Source of the DNA: Rossellomorea sp036867415
Lineage (GTDB): Bacteria; Bacillota; Bacilli; Bacillales; Bacillaceae_B
Direction: 5' to 3'
Assembly (NCBI RefSeq): GCF_036867415.1
Contig: NZ_JBAJHU010000003.1
Location: forward strand, 62,001 to 126,000
DNA: 64,000 nt
In this document: one piece after another, positions 1 to 7,936 of the stretch
Layout of the letters: each line of letters begins with the position of its first letter
Position numbering within the stretch: position 1 is the first letter of the stretch
Translations under genes and position numbers: made by a program
Notes under the pieces: model-generated
Databases searched by the model: none
What the model was told of the DNA's origin: nothing
Seen by the model: the letters and a program-made list of their open reading frames with translations, nothing else

Positions 1-950
1 TTTTATTCTGGTTATCACTTGCTTCATTTATTGCCATTTTCCCTTTGCAGTTCATTTCGTATAAAATTTCAAAAACCTATCATATTTCAACCCAGACATT
101 CCCGATGTGGATGAAGGATGAATTGACGGATTTCTGGGTGAACTATTTGATCATGTTCATTATTATTTCTGTGCTTTATGGTCTAATGAAGCGGTTTAAG
201 AATAGATGGTGGCTGGCCGCATGGGCTTTGTCGGTACCGTTTACGATATTCATGATGTTCATCCAGCCTGTCGTGATTGATCCTTTGTATAATGATTTCT
301 ATCCATTAAAAGATCAAGCACTTGAACAGAAAATCCTGACCCTTGCTGACAAAGCACAGATTCCGGCTGATCATGTATTCGAGGTGAATATGTCAGAAAA
401 GACGAATTCACTTAACGCGTATGTAAATGGAGTGGGATCGAATTCCCGTATCGTTCTGTGGGATACAACTCTTGATAAGCTCACAGATAAAGAAATTCTC
501 TTTGTGATGGCGCATGAAATGGCTCATTATGTAGAAAAGCATATCTATATCGGTATTGGCATATATTTAGTGCTTTCGTTCTTCGGTTTATTCCTGGCCT
601 CGAAGCTGATGAGGGGAATTGTGGCGAACTATAAGGATAGTATCAAGGTCTCAAGTGTATCCAGTCTTAGTTCATTGCCTTTATTCCTCCTGATTACTTC
701 AATGCTTATGTTCACTGTCAGCCCGTTTTCAAATTGGATTTCGCGTTATCAGGAAACACGTGCAGACCGGTACGCGATTGAATTGACAGAAGATAAGCAG
801 GCGGCGATCACTTCATTTCAGAAGCTGTCGAAGGTGGGGCTTTCGCAGGTCAATCCGCCTCTGCTGGTGAAGGTTTTCCGTTATGGACATCCAACGATGA
901 TGGAACGTTTGAACATGCTGGAGAAATATGAACAAGAGAAAAAGGAATAA
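1..950 (+). CDS. yhfN: M48-family zinc metalloprotease, YhfN-like (5' end cut by window)
   Basis: The frame is open from the first bases of the window, so the N-terminus lies outside; about 315 codons are present. Membrane segments surround a zinc-protease signature HEMAH (nucleotides 513-527, HExxH) with a downstream ETRADRYA segment that should supply the third zinc ligand. This is the layout of Ste24/HtpX-type (M48) membrane proteases that cleave CAAX or misfolded membrane proteins. The name YhfN is inferred from family and from synteny, because comK and yhzC follow closely as in B. subtilis. A TTG at 45 can serve as an apparent start but the reading frame continues upstream. The gene ends in a hairpin shared with the convergent DUF421 gene. 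Confidence 0.85.
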   Translation, partial: LFWLSLASFIAIFPLQFISYKISKTYHISTQTFPMWMKDELTDFWVNYLIMFIIISVLYGLMKRFKNRWWLAAWALSVPFTIFMMFIQPVVIDPLYNDFYPLKDQALEQKILTLADKAQIPADHVFEVNMSEKTNSLNAYVNGVGSNSRIVLWDTTLDKLTDKEILFVMAHEMAHYVEKHIYIGIGIYLVLSFFGLFLASKLMRGIVANYKDSIKVSSVSSLSSLPLFLLITSMLMFTVSPFSNWISRYQETRADRYAIELTEDKQAAITSFQKLSKVGLSQVNPPLLVKVFRYGHPTMMERLNMLEKYEQEKKE

Positions 951-952
951 TC

Positions 953-985
953 AAAAAAGCCTGGTCAAATGACTAGGCTTTTTCT
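953..985. terminator. Bidirectional hairpin between yhfN and DUF421 gene
   Basis: Inverted repeat with arms around 953-967 and 970-983 (AAAAAGCCTGGTCA pairing with TGACTAGGCTTTTT), carrying A and T runs on its two sides. It sits between two convergent genes and overlaps the last codons of the minus-strand gene, so it can terminate both. Confidence 0.7.
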
Positions 986-1635
986 CTTTTACTGATGATA
1001 AGGTTTTTCTTCTTTTCCGTCATGTAGGCAAAGATGACTTCTTTTGGATGGATTCCTTCACTTGATAATCGGTCCAGCAACCAGTCCCGATTTTTACCGA
1101 GAAGGTGCAAATTCCGTTTTTGAATCTTTCCGTCGACTATAACAGAAATCGGCAGGCCTTCATCATCAATCTTTAAATTTAAATGCTGTACCGTCACCGG
1201 TGTATTTTCGACTTTGGGGATGACACTCACTTCCCCGATCGGTTCAAGCATGGCATAATCCACATCAGAGATTTTCGGGTAGCCGTTCGCTCTTAGAATG
1301 GATGTCAGCTGAATGAGGGAAATCTTGGACTTTTCCAGATTGTCTTCGAGAATTTCGCCGTTTTTAATCAGCAGGGTCGGCTCACCTAAGAAGAACTTAT
1401 TTCCCCATTGACTTAACGTAAGGAATGAGAATAAGACATGAAGTCCCACCAGTATGACCAGCGCAATGAGGGTCGGCCAGAACTTTGTACTTATGAGGGG
1501 CTCTGAAGCGATTGTGCCCACAATGATGATGGCTACGAGATCATAAGGGGTCATTTGGACAATCGTTGATTTTCCCATCAGGCGCATCGCTGCTATTGTA
1601 ATTAAATAAAGGACAAGTACTTTGATGAATATCAT
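973..1635 (-). CDS. DUF421 membrane protein (YetF/YdfS type)
   Basis: A 220-residue protein with three N-terminal hydrophobic segments followed by a soluble C-terminal domain; the sequence around MTPYDLVAIIIVGTIASEP is typical of the DUF421 family. Members are membrane proteins of largely unknown function, several being linked to spores in Bacillus. I chose the ATG at 1635 because GGAGAG stands at suitable distance upstream; an upstream ATG at 1653 would lie over that site. It faces yhfN and is preceded on the same strand by yhzC, with a terminator between, so it is probably transcribed alone. Which DUF421 paralogue it is cannot be told here. Confidence 0.75.
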   Translation of the reverse strand: MIFIKVLVLYLITIAAMRLMGKSTIVQMTPYDLVAIIIVGTIASEPLISTKFWPTLIALVILVGLHVLFSFLTLSQWGNKFFLGEPTLLIKNGEILEDNLEKSKISLIQLTSILRANGYPKISDVDYAMLEPIGEVSVIPKVENTPVTVQHLNLKIDDEGLPISVIVDGKIQKRNLHLLGKNRDWLLDRLSSEGIHPKEVIFAYMTEKKKNLIISKREKA

Positions 1636-1718
1636 GTTGTTCTCTCCATACATATCGTTTTGTGATTAGCTTTCACCATTTCACAGAAACCCATTCCTGG
1701 TGCGGGGCAAAAAGGAAA

Positions 1719-1744
1719 GGCAGGCTCATTTATATGAGCCTGCC
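1719..1744 (-). terminator. Terminator of yhzC
   Basis: Perfect 11-bp inverted repeat (GGCAGGCTCAT, loop TTAT, ATGAGCCTGCC) directly after the yhzC stop; on the minus strand it is followed by TTTCCTTTTT. Confidence 0.75.
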
Positions 1745-1749
1745 ATTTG

Positions 1750-1989
1750 TTATAATCCGTAACGGATATTGACTTCTTTTAATTCTTCTGTGAGTTTCAT
1801 AAACAATGATTCATTTTTACAATCGAGGGCTGCATCAATGTCTTCCAACAGCTTAGTCTTCTGGGTTGTCAGTATGCTTTCGTATAGAAGCATATCAATA
1901 TAAATTTCCAGTACGTTCCTCTCGGCGTTTCGTTTCCGGGTCATCGCAGAAGCTTTCATCATTTCGGTATAGGACTTCTTATTTTCCAT
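1750..1989 (-). CDS. yhzC: IDEAL-domain protein YhzC
   Basis: A 79-residue protein whose C-terminal half carries the IDEAL-domain pattern (DIDAALDCKNESLFMKLTEEL). IDEAL domains are short helical modules found in small Bacillus proteins near competence and phosphorelay genes; their binding role is not well defined. The ATG at 1989 is chosen over the frame's upstream start at 2049 because AGAGGTGG lies directly before it. It is divergent from comK, the same arrangement as yhzC-comK in B. subtilis, which supports the name. The shared AT-rich intergenic region contains the ComK box. Confidence 0.75.
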   Translation of the reverse strand: MENKKSYTEMMKASAMTRKRNAERNVLEIYIDMLLYESILTTQKTKLLEDIDAALDCKNESLFMKLTEELKEVNIRYGL

Positions 1990-2050
1990 TACGACCACCT
2001 CTGAATTCTTTTTATTAGTATATGGAACAAGTGGCAAAAATTCAACCAAA

Positions 2051-2063
2051 AAAATTAAATTTT
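2051..2063 (+). promoter_or_regulatory. ComK box (K-box) in yhzC-comK intergenic region
   Basis: AAAA-TTAAA-TTTT matches the AAAA-N5-TTTT half of a ComK-box exactly. A second AT-rich element at 2098-2117 (A-run, TTTCAGAA, T-run) has the wrong spacing for a perfect box but could be its partner. ComK autoregulation through such boxes is known in B. subtilis; use of this one is inferred. Confidence 0.5.
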
Positions 2064-2187
2064 CAGATAATTTTTAACAGCAGAGTCAGTAGAAGATAAA
2101 AAATTTCAGAATTTTTTAATAATAATGAAGACACTCTCTGATATTTATGGTATTATTTTGGAGAAATATGTAAAAGGAGGAGAGAAT

Positions 2188-2733
2188 ATGAAGGGGAAAT
2201 CTCGAATTTTGGAAGAATATGAAGTAAATCCTTATACACTGATGTTAAAGCCCGTTGAATATGGGGCGAAGACATTTACTGAAATCATTGAAATGGAGGA
2301 TGTTATTCTTTCTCCGTTTAAACCGATGGACATCCTGAAGAAAAGCTGTGAATTTTTCGGTTCTTCATATCAAGGAAGAAAGGATGGGACTAAAGAACTG
2401 ATTGGCATTTCTTATAAGGCACCGATTATGTTAAATCCCCAAATGTCGATGTTTTTATTTCCGACTACTTCTCCTGTGAAAAGTGAGTGTATATGGATCT
2501 CCCATTCCCATGTAACGAGTTATTCCGCTGCCGGGAATGGTCAAACCTCTGTGACTTTTCAAAACCGGGAATCCCATTTGGTTCCGATTTCATGCAGTTC
2601 ATTTGAAAATCAGGTGCTTCGAACGTCCAACCTGCGAACCGCCTATTCACAGCGGATCTCAGAGATGGAAAGCAAATACACGATGAAAACATTTTATATG
2701 AAAGCAAAACAAACGCGTGAGGAGACACTCTAA
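2188..2733 (+). CDS. comK: Competence transcription factor ComK
   Basis: A 181-residue protein that I recognise as ComK, the minor-groove-binding activator of the DNA-uptake and recombination genes. Typical segments include the N-terminal EEYEVNPYTLML and the central SSYQGRKDGTKELIGISYKAPI. The start at 2188 is preceded by AAAGGAGG; an upstream in-frame ATG at 2125 lacks such a site. B. subtilis ComK has 192 residues, so this is slightly short, mainly at the C-terminus, the region bound by MecA for ClpCP degradation. Upstream lies a ComK box, suggesting autoactivation. ComK targets addAB and the med-comZ pair are in the same window. Confidence 0.9.
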   Translation: MKGKSRILEEYEVNPYTLMLKPVEYGAKTFTEIIEMEDVILSPFKPMDILKKSCEFFGSSYQGRKDGTKELIGISYKAPIMLNPQMSMFLFPTTSPVKSECIWISHSHVTSYSAAGNGQTSVTFQNRESHLVPISCSSFENQVLRTSNLRTAYSQRISEMESKYTMKTFYMKAKQTREETL

Positions 2734-2776
2734 TCACGCTTTTTTTAATTGATGTGTATGGAGGCTTGTAAAACCA

Positions 2777-3181
2777 TCAGGCCTGGCGGGGGTGATCCGG
2801 GCTTTCGGCAGGGGATTTGGATTCAAGAAACCGGCGAAACAGGTAATGGCGCATTAAATCCTCCACCCGGTTTCTGAGACGCGGGTTGAAATAATTGTGA
2901 TGTTCCTCGTAGCCTTTATATAAAAACATATACATCGTGAACGCATCGTCCGATTGTATTCTTTCCACCTTCATTTTGTTTGTCCTCATATACTTCTTCA
3001 CGTAAGCAAGCTCTCCCTGAATTACTTTCATGGTATCTTCTATCAACTCTAAATAAGGACGCTTGAGTTTGAAGGGACTTTTGTCTACAATTTGAAGGTC
3101 CCGGTTGAGGATAGTCAGAACCATGGGCAGATATATCGCCTGTTCTAAAACGTTTCGGTCATTCTCTGGGATTCGTGTCAT
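2777..3181 (-). CDS. yhjD: YhjD-like conserved protein
   Basis: A 134-residue soluble, basic protein beginning MTRIPENDRNVLEQAIYLPM, without signal peptide, membrane segment or recognised catalytic motif. It resembles my memory of B. subtilis YhjD in its start and in the PFKLKRPYLELIEDT segment, and its place between comK and yhjE-sipV fits. Function unknown. The ATG at 3181 has AAAAGGAG upstream. It is convergent with comK; I see no strong terminator between the stop codons, only a short T-run after comK. The C-terminal dozen residues (AESPDHPRQA) look disordered. Confidence 0.6.
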   Translation of the reverse strand: MTRIPENDRNVLEQAIYLPMVLTILNRDLQIVDKSPFKLKRPYLELIEDTMKVIQGELAYVKKYMRTNKMKVERIQSDDAFTMYMFLYKGYEEHHNYFNPRLRNRVEDLMRHYLFRRFLESKSPAESPDHPRQA

Positions 3182-3424
3182 ATGAAAAGACTCCTTTTCA
3201 TTTTGTATCGAACAAATGTTCGTAGTTCTATTTTAAGGTGAAATGTGTGCAGTTTCAATAGCGAAAAATGGAGAATTTGGATTTTGTTTTTAGTATAAAG
3301 CTGAAGCCGTTTCTTATCCATACGGTTTATTGAAAGATGTCTGTTGATCAGTGGAGGGAAATGAATTTCCATTGTCGAAATAGAAAACAAGGCTACTATA
3401 AGTGAAGAAAGGGTGTCAAAAGTC

Positions 3425-5398
3425 ATGAACCGACAAGGGATCGAAATAAATGATCTTTATCAATTAAAAGCATTATCTGATCCACGGCTGTCCCCTGATG
3501 GCAAAGAAGTCATCTATGTGCAGACGTTAATGGATGAAGACAAGGATGAGTATGTTTCCGCATTATTCTGTCAGAACATCAAGACGGGAGAAGTACGTCA
3601 ATGGACTTTCAGAGATGAACGGGTTTCTTCTCCCAGATGGTCGAGTGATGGAGAGAGAATCGCCTTTATCTCAAACAGATCGGGAGTGAACCAGCTGTAT
3701 TTGATTAGTCGAACGGGCGGGGAAGCAGAACAAGTAACGCATTCAAGAAACGGGGTTTCCACCCCCGTGTGGTCACCATGCGGGGGGAAGATCGTATGCA
3801 GCATCCGGATGGAAAAAGGTGAATCATTTGAAGAACGAGAAGAAAGGGAAGAAAAAATAAAGCCGTTCGTCGCCTCATCAATGAAGTACAAATCAGATGA
3901 GAACGGGTTTCACGATGATCGATACACACAGATGGTCCTTGTGGATCTTGAGACAAAAGAAATAACAAGATTGACTGACGACGAACATGACTATACTCTG
4001 CAAGCCTGGTCGGGGGACGGAAGGTTCATAGCCTATTCGGTAAATCTGGAAGAGAATAAGGACCTTTCTTTCGATTCGGAATTATTTCTATTGGACGTCG
4101 AGAAAAGTGAATACAGAAAAGTGGCGGAAGGACCGGGATTTTACGGCGGATCAAGCTTTTCCCCGAATGGGAAGTATCTTGCATATGTCGGGCATGGACG
4201 TGAATTCCAGAATGCGACTCAAAATAAAGTGTATCTGTACAACCTTGAAACCGGGAGTTCATTTATGCTTACAGAGGGATTGGACTTGCCGGTTGGAGAT
4301 TATCTTAATAGTGACAGTATCCAGGGATCCTCCCAAACGGGCATCGTGTGGGCTAAGGACAATGAAAGCTTTTATTTCATAGCATCCGATCGAGGAAACA
4401 CGATTCTTTACTATGCCCACATAGAGGGGTCGGTATATCCGGCACTGCTGGAAGAAGAGCAGCATATATACGGATATGATTTTTATTCGGACGCGCAGAT
4501 GATGGTACTGGCGATGAGCAAGCCGGTAGAGCCGGGAGAATTATACACGCTTCATGTTCCTTCCGGAGAGAAGAGAAAAATCACTGACGCAAATGAGGGG
4601 TGGCTGGCTGAACGCACCTTATCGAAGCCTGAATCATTTATGCATCCCGGACCGACAGGGCACAATGTACAAGGATGGATCATGAAGCCGGTAAATGCCG
4701 GGGAGGGAAAGAAGTATCCGCTGATTGTCGAGATTCATGGAGGACCGCATACGATGTATGGAAATACATTTTTCCATGAACTTCAGCTGCTTGCAGCAAA
4801 GGGGTACGGAGTCTTATACATCAATCCAAGGGGCAGTCACGGGTATGGACAGGCGTTTGTCGATGCTGTAAGGGGGGATTATGGAGGCGGTGATTATGAG
4901 GATATCATGGCAGCGGTCGATTATGTACTGAAGGAATATGACTGGATTGATGAATCAAGGCTGGGAGTGACCGGAGGAAGCTATGGAGGATTTATGACAA
5001 ATTGGATCATCGGCCATAGTGACCGGTTCAAAGCAGCAGTCACTCAACGGTCCATCAGCAACTGGATCAGCTTTTACGGAGTGAGTGATATCGGCTACTA
5101 TTTCTCTGAATGGCAAATGAAATGCGGATTAAAGGATATCGAAAGCCTTTGGAAGCACTCTCCACTGGCTTATGTGCAGCACATTGATACGCCTCTTTTG
5201 ATCCTGCATAGCGAAAAGGACTACCGCTGCCCGATTGAACAGGCTGAACAATTGTATATCGCTTTGAAGAGGGATGGGAAAAATGCCAGATTTGTACGTT
5301 TCCCAGAATCCAATCATAATCTTTCGCGTACCGGCAAACCCTCCTTGCGAAAAGCAAGGCTCCGGGAGATCGTCGAGTGGTTTCAGAAATACCTCTAG
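3425..5398 (+). CDS. S9-family peptidase (acylaminoacyl-peptidase/YuxL type)
   Basis: A 657-residue protein with an N-terminal beta-propeller of WD40/TolB-like repeats (segments such as WSSDGERIAFIS and WSPCGGKIVCS, roughly residues 20-370) and a C-terminal alpha/beta-hydrolase domain (about 400-655). The nucleophile motif GGSYGG places Ser519, with Asp599 (SEKDYRCP) and His631 (ESNHNLSR) completing a prolyl-oligopeptidase triad. Such enzymes release blocked or short peptides in the cytosol. I prefer the ATG at 3425, nine to eleven bases after AAAGGG; the GTG at 3413 has its ribosome-binding site too close. Monocistronic, flanked by non-coding DNA on both sides. Confidence 0.88.
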   Translation: MNRQGIEINDLYQLKALSDPRLSPDGKEVIYVQTLMDEDKDEYVSALFCQNIKTGEVRQWTFRDERVSSPRWSSDGERIAFISNRSGVNQLYLISRTGGEAEQVTHSRNGVSTPVWSPCGGKIVCSIRMEKGESFEEREEREEKIKPFVASSMKYKSDENGFHDDRYTQMVLVDLETKEITRLTDDEHDYTLQAWSGDGRFIAYSVNLEENKDLSFDSELFLLDVEKSEYRKVAEGPGFYGGSSFSPNGKYLAYVGHGREFQNATQNKVYLYNLETGSSFMLTEGLDLPVGDYLNSDSIQGSSQTGIVWAKDNESFYFIASDRGNTILYYAHIEGSVYPALLEEEQHIYGYDFYSDAQMMVLAMSKPVEPGELYTLHVPSGEKRKITDANEGWLAERTLSKPESFMHPGPTGHNVQGWIMKPVNAGEGKKYPLIVEIHGGPHTMYGNTFFHELQLLAAKGYGVLYINPRGSHGYGQAFVDAVRGDYGGGDYEDIMAAVDYVLKEYDWIDESRLGVTGGSYGGFMTNWIIGHSDRFKAAVTQRSISNWISFYGVSDIGYYFSEWQMKCGLKDIESLWKHSPLAYVQHIDTPLLILHSEKDYRCPIEQAEQLYIALKRDGKNARFVRFPESNHNLSRTGKPSLRKARLREIVEWFQKYL

Positions 5399-5674
5399 CA
5401 TACCTGGCGCCGTTTCAATAGAAGCGGCGGTCTTTAATTTAGTGATATTAGTAAAGAGACAGGTTGCTCGACAGGACGCGATTAACTTCCTGAGATTTAA
5501 TCCGATAAATACATAAAAACATCATTGACTGTTTAAATCCGCCAAGTTTAGGAAAAGGTTTAAATAGCGGAACACCGAGTATGGCATTCTATCATTGATA
5601 TGATATGATGAAATAGAAGTTTACGGATAAACGAATGAGAATTGTTCATCGTCGTATAAGGGGAAACATATACT
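5399..5674. other. 276-bp gap between S9 peptidase and yhjE
   Basis: A weak hairpin (CGCCG at 5408-5412 with CGGCG at 5425-5429, followed by TCTTTAATTT) may end the peptidase gene. Two direct GTTTAAAT octamers stand at 5531 and 5558. I see no convincing gene or consensus promoter. Confidence 0.35.
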
Positions 5675-6316
5675 ATGGATATTAATACAATAAAAGAGTG
5701 GTTTACCCTCGAAAATATAATGGAACTGGTTCAGCAGTACAAGGCACTGGGGCCATTTGCCGGCATTCTGCTGCCAATGCTTGAGGCATTTCTTCCCTTC
5801 CTGCCATTAGTTGTCTTTGTGATGGCAAATGCCAACGCTTTTGGTTTATGGTTCGGGTTTCTCTTTTCCTGGATAGGGGCAGCTGCAGGTGCGCTTCTCG
5901 TATTTTTGCTGGTAAGAAGATACGGGGATACACGGGTGTTTCGCTTTTTAAGAAACAACCGCCAAGTGAAAAGGCTGACTCGATGGGTAGACAAGCATGG
6001 ATTCGGTCCATTGTTTTTACTTTTATGTTTCCCGTTTACTCCTTCTGCACTGGTGAACGTCGTTGCCGGTTTATCAAGCATCAGCATCGCTCAATATATG
6101 CTTGCTGTCTTAACCGGTAAAATGGTGATGATATTTACCATAAGCTTCATTGGGTATGATATTATATCATTAGTGCAAAAGCCTATGCGCACCGTAATCG
6201 TAGGGGTTATTATCTTTATATTATGGATTGTGGGAAAACAAATAGAAATACGTTTAAATAAAAAGTTGGATATCGACCAAAGAATTGAACGGAAAAAGCA
6301 GGAGGAATCAAATTGA
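5675..6316 (+). CDS. yhjE: DedA/SNARE-associated membrane protein YhjE
   Basis: A 213-residue integral membrane protein with about five hydrophobic stretches. The segment GILLPMLEAFLPFLPLVVFVMANANAFG and the later FPFTPSALVNVVAGLSSI follow the VTT/DedA (SNARE-associated) pattern; family members are lipid scramblase or flippase-like proteins, for example for undecaprenyl phosphate. The ATG at 5675 has AAGGGGAAA upstream. The stop overlaps the signal peptidase start by 4 bases, as in the B. subtilis yhjE-sipV order, so the two are translationally coupled. Confidence 0.8.
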   Translation: MDINTIKEWFTLENIMELVQQYKALGPFAGILLPMLEAFLPFLPLVVFVMANANAFGLWFGFLFSWIGAAAGALLVFLLVRRYGDTRVFRFLRNNRQVKRLTRWVDKHGFGPLFLLLCFPFTPSALVNVVAGLSSISIAQYMLAVLTGKMVMIFTISFIGYDIISLVQKPMRTVIVGVIIFILWIVGKQIEIRLNKKLDIDQRIERKKQEESN

Positions 6317-6873
6317 GAGATGAGGTAAAAAGAGAAGGTCTTGAATGGATTAAAGCTCTGGGAATCGGGTTGATCATTTTTATTGTCATTCGAACTTTTC
6401 TTTTCTCAAACTATGTAGTGGAAGGCGAGTCGATGCTGCCGACATTGGAAGATGGCAATAAGCTTGTCGTAAACAAAATCGGTTACCAATTAGGTGATCT
6501 GAACCGGTTCGATGTAGTGGTCTTCCATGCAAACGAAAATGAGGATTATGTTAAGAGAATCATCGGGCTTCCCGGTGATAAAGTGGAATATAAAGACGAC
6601 AAACTATACATCAATGGTGAATATTATCCAGAACCGTATTTGGAGAAATTCAAGCAGGAATACATCGGCAATAAACTTACCGGTGACTTTACGATAGAAG
6701 AAATCACCGGTGAAAAGACCGTGCCTGAAGGAAAAGTATTTGTCCTCGGTGACAACCGCAGGGGAAGCATGGACAGCAGGTACTTCGGTTTTGTCGATCA
6801 GGAGAAGATTGTCGGCAAAGTTGATCTCAGGTATTGGCCGATAAGTGAATGGGATATGCAATTTAAGAATTGA
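6313..6873 (+). CDS. sipV: Type I signal peptidase, SipV-like
   Basis: A 186-residue S26 signal peptidase. One N-terminal membrane anchor (residues about 13-33) precedes the catalytic box VEGESMLPTL with nucleophile Ser40, the general base Lys81 in DYVKRIIGLPGD, and the conserved box GDNRRGSMDSR. It removes signal peptides from exported proteins at the outer face of the membrane. Start is TTG at 6313, after GGAGGAATC, overlapping the yhjE stop (TTGA). Synteny with yhjE supports SipV over the other Sip paralogues. A strong terminator follows directly. Confidence 0.88.
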   Translation: MRDEVKREGLEWIKALGIGLIIFIVIRTFLFSNYVVEGESMLPTLEDGNKLVVNKIGYQLGDLNRFDVVVFHANENEDYVKRIIGLPGDKVEYKDDKLYINGEYYPEPYLEKFKQEYIGNKLTGDFTIEEITGEKTVPEGKVFVLGDNRRGSMDSRYFGFVDQEKIVGKVDLRYWPISEWDMQFKN

Positions 6874-6880
6874 CGCACAT

Positions 6881-6922
6881 AAAGAGTTTTGTTCAGGAAG
6901 TATGAACAAGACTCTTTTTTTT
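6881..6922 (+). terminator. Terminator of yhjE-sipV
   Basis: Stem AAAGAGTTTTGTTCA with TGAACAAGACTCTTT around loop GGAAGTA, followed by a T run to 6922. Confidence 0.8.
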
Positions 6923-7035
6923 ATGGATGAATGAATTCAACAGAACGGAATCGATTGAAACAACCGGGAAAGCAGGACTTCGGACAAATGTTGTCGAAAC
7001 CATAAAAAGAATGATGAAGAAAGCGGTTCCAAGGA

Positions 7036-7064
7036 TTGCATGACCAGACAAATTCAGGTGTAAA
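7036..7064 (+). promoter_or_regulatory. Possible sigma-A promoter of the SDR-thiolase pair
   Basis: TTGCAT (7036-7041), 17-bp spacer and TGTAAA (7059-7064), 81 bp before the SDR start. The -10 match is only 4 of 6. Confidence 0.3.
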
Positions 7065-7144
7065 CAGTGTCTTCATCCATTATACAGCATGCCTGTGTCT
7101 ACGATTTGCCTGGATGAGCAGATTCTTCAAAAGGAGGAAGTTTC

Positions 7145-7888
7145 ATGAGATTAGAAGGTAAAGTGGCTCTCATCACTGGAGCTGCAAATGGAATAGGATA
7201 TGCAGCAGCAGAAGTATTTGTGAAAGAGGGGTGTCATGTTGCACTTGTTGATTTTGATGACCAAACCGGAGAAGATAAAGCGGGAACATTGAATAGGCTC
7301 GGCGCGGGGAAAGCTGCATTCTTCCAAGGGGATGTAGCGGACCGGTCTTCCGTGGACGGCTTTGCTGCAAAAGCCAAAGAGCATTTCGGGAAAATCGATA
7401 TTCTCATCAATAATGCAGGCATTACCAGAGACGGCATGCTGCACAAACTGTCAGCGGATAACTTTCAAAAAGTGCTCGACGTCAATTTGACCGGGGTGTT
7501 CAATTGTACCCAAGCGGTCCTTCCGTATCTGATTGAAAACGGGAAAGGTAAAATCATCAACACTTCATCTGTGAGCGGTGTGTATGGGAATGTCGGCCAG
7601 ACAAACTATGCTGCAGCCAAAGCAGCTGTCGTAGGGATGACCAAGACGTGGGCGAAAGAGCATGGGCGTAAAGGGATTAATGTCAATGCGGTGGCTCCGG
7701 GCTTCACTGAAACCGGAATGGTTGAGAGCGTCCCTGAGAATGTGATTGGAGGCATGAAATCGTTGATCCCGTTAGGCAGGCTGGGAAAGCCCGAAGATAT
7801 TGCAAAAGCTTATTTATACTTAGCATCCGATGACAGTGATTATGTGAATGGCACTGTTCTCCATGTAGACGGAGGAATCATGATGTAA
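7145..7888 (+). CDS. Short-chain dehydrogenase, FabG-like (3-oxoacyl-ACP/acetoacetyl-CoA reductase type)
   Basis: A 247-residue classical SDR. It shows the cofactor motif TGAANGIG near residue 12, the NNAG motif, catalytic Ser in TSSVSG and the YAAAK pair, and ends with the usual VDGGIMM. Such enzymes reduce 3-oxoacyl thioesters with NADPH. It lies 48 bp before a thiolase gene on the same strand, which suggests a joint route interconverting acetyl-CoA and 3-hydroxybutyryl-CoA; that pairing is inference, and a housekeeping FabG role cannot be excluded. The ATG follows AAAAGGAGG. This pair does not occur here in B. subtilis. Confidence 0.82.
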   Translation: MRLEGKVALITGAANGIGYAAAEVFVKEGCHVALVDFDDQTGEDKAGTLNRLGAGKAAFFQGDVADRSSVDGFAAKAKEHFGKIDILINNAGITRDGMLHKLSADNFQKVLDVNLTGVFNCTQAVLPYLIENGKGKIINTSSVSGVYGNVGQTNYAAAKAAVVGMTKTWAKEHGRKGINVNAVAPGFTETGMVESVPENVIGGMKSLIPLGRLGKPEDIAKAYLYLASDDSDYVNGTVLHVDGGIMM

Positions 7889-7936
7889 AGGAAGTATCCT
7901 GAAAAAATCCATATATATCGAAAGGGGAAGTTAAAT

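Noticed and set aside
3413..3424. GTG start of the S9 peptidase
   Set aside because: AAAGGG overlaps it; spacing is right only for the ATG at 3425.
5531..5565. Direct repeat of GTTTAAAT as operator or att site
   Set aside because: Only eight AT-rich bases at 27-bp distance; no integrase or flanking gene disruption.
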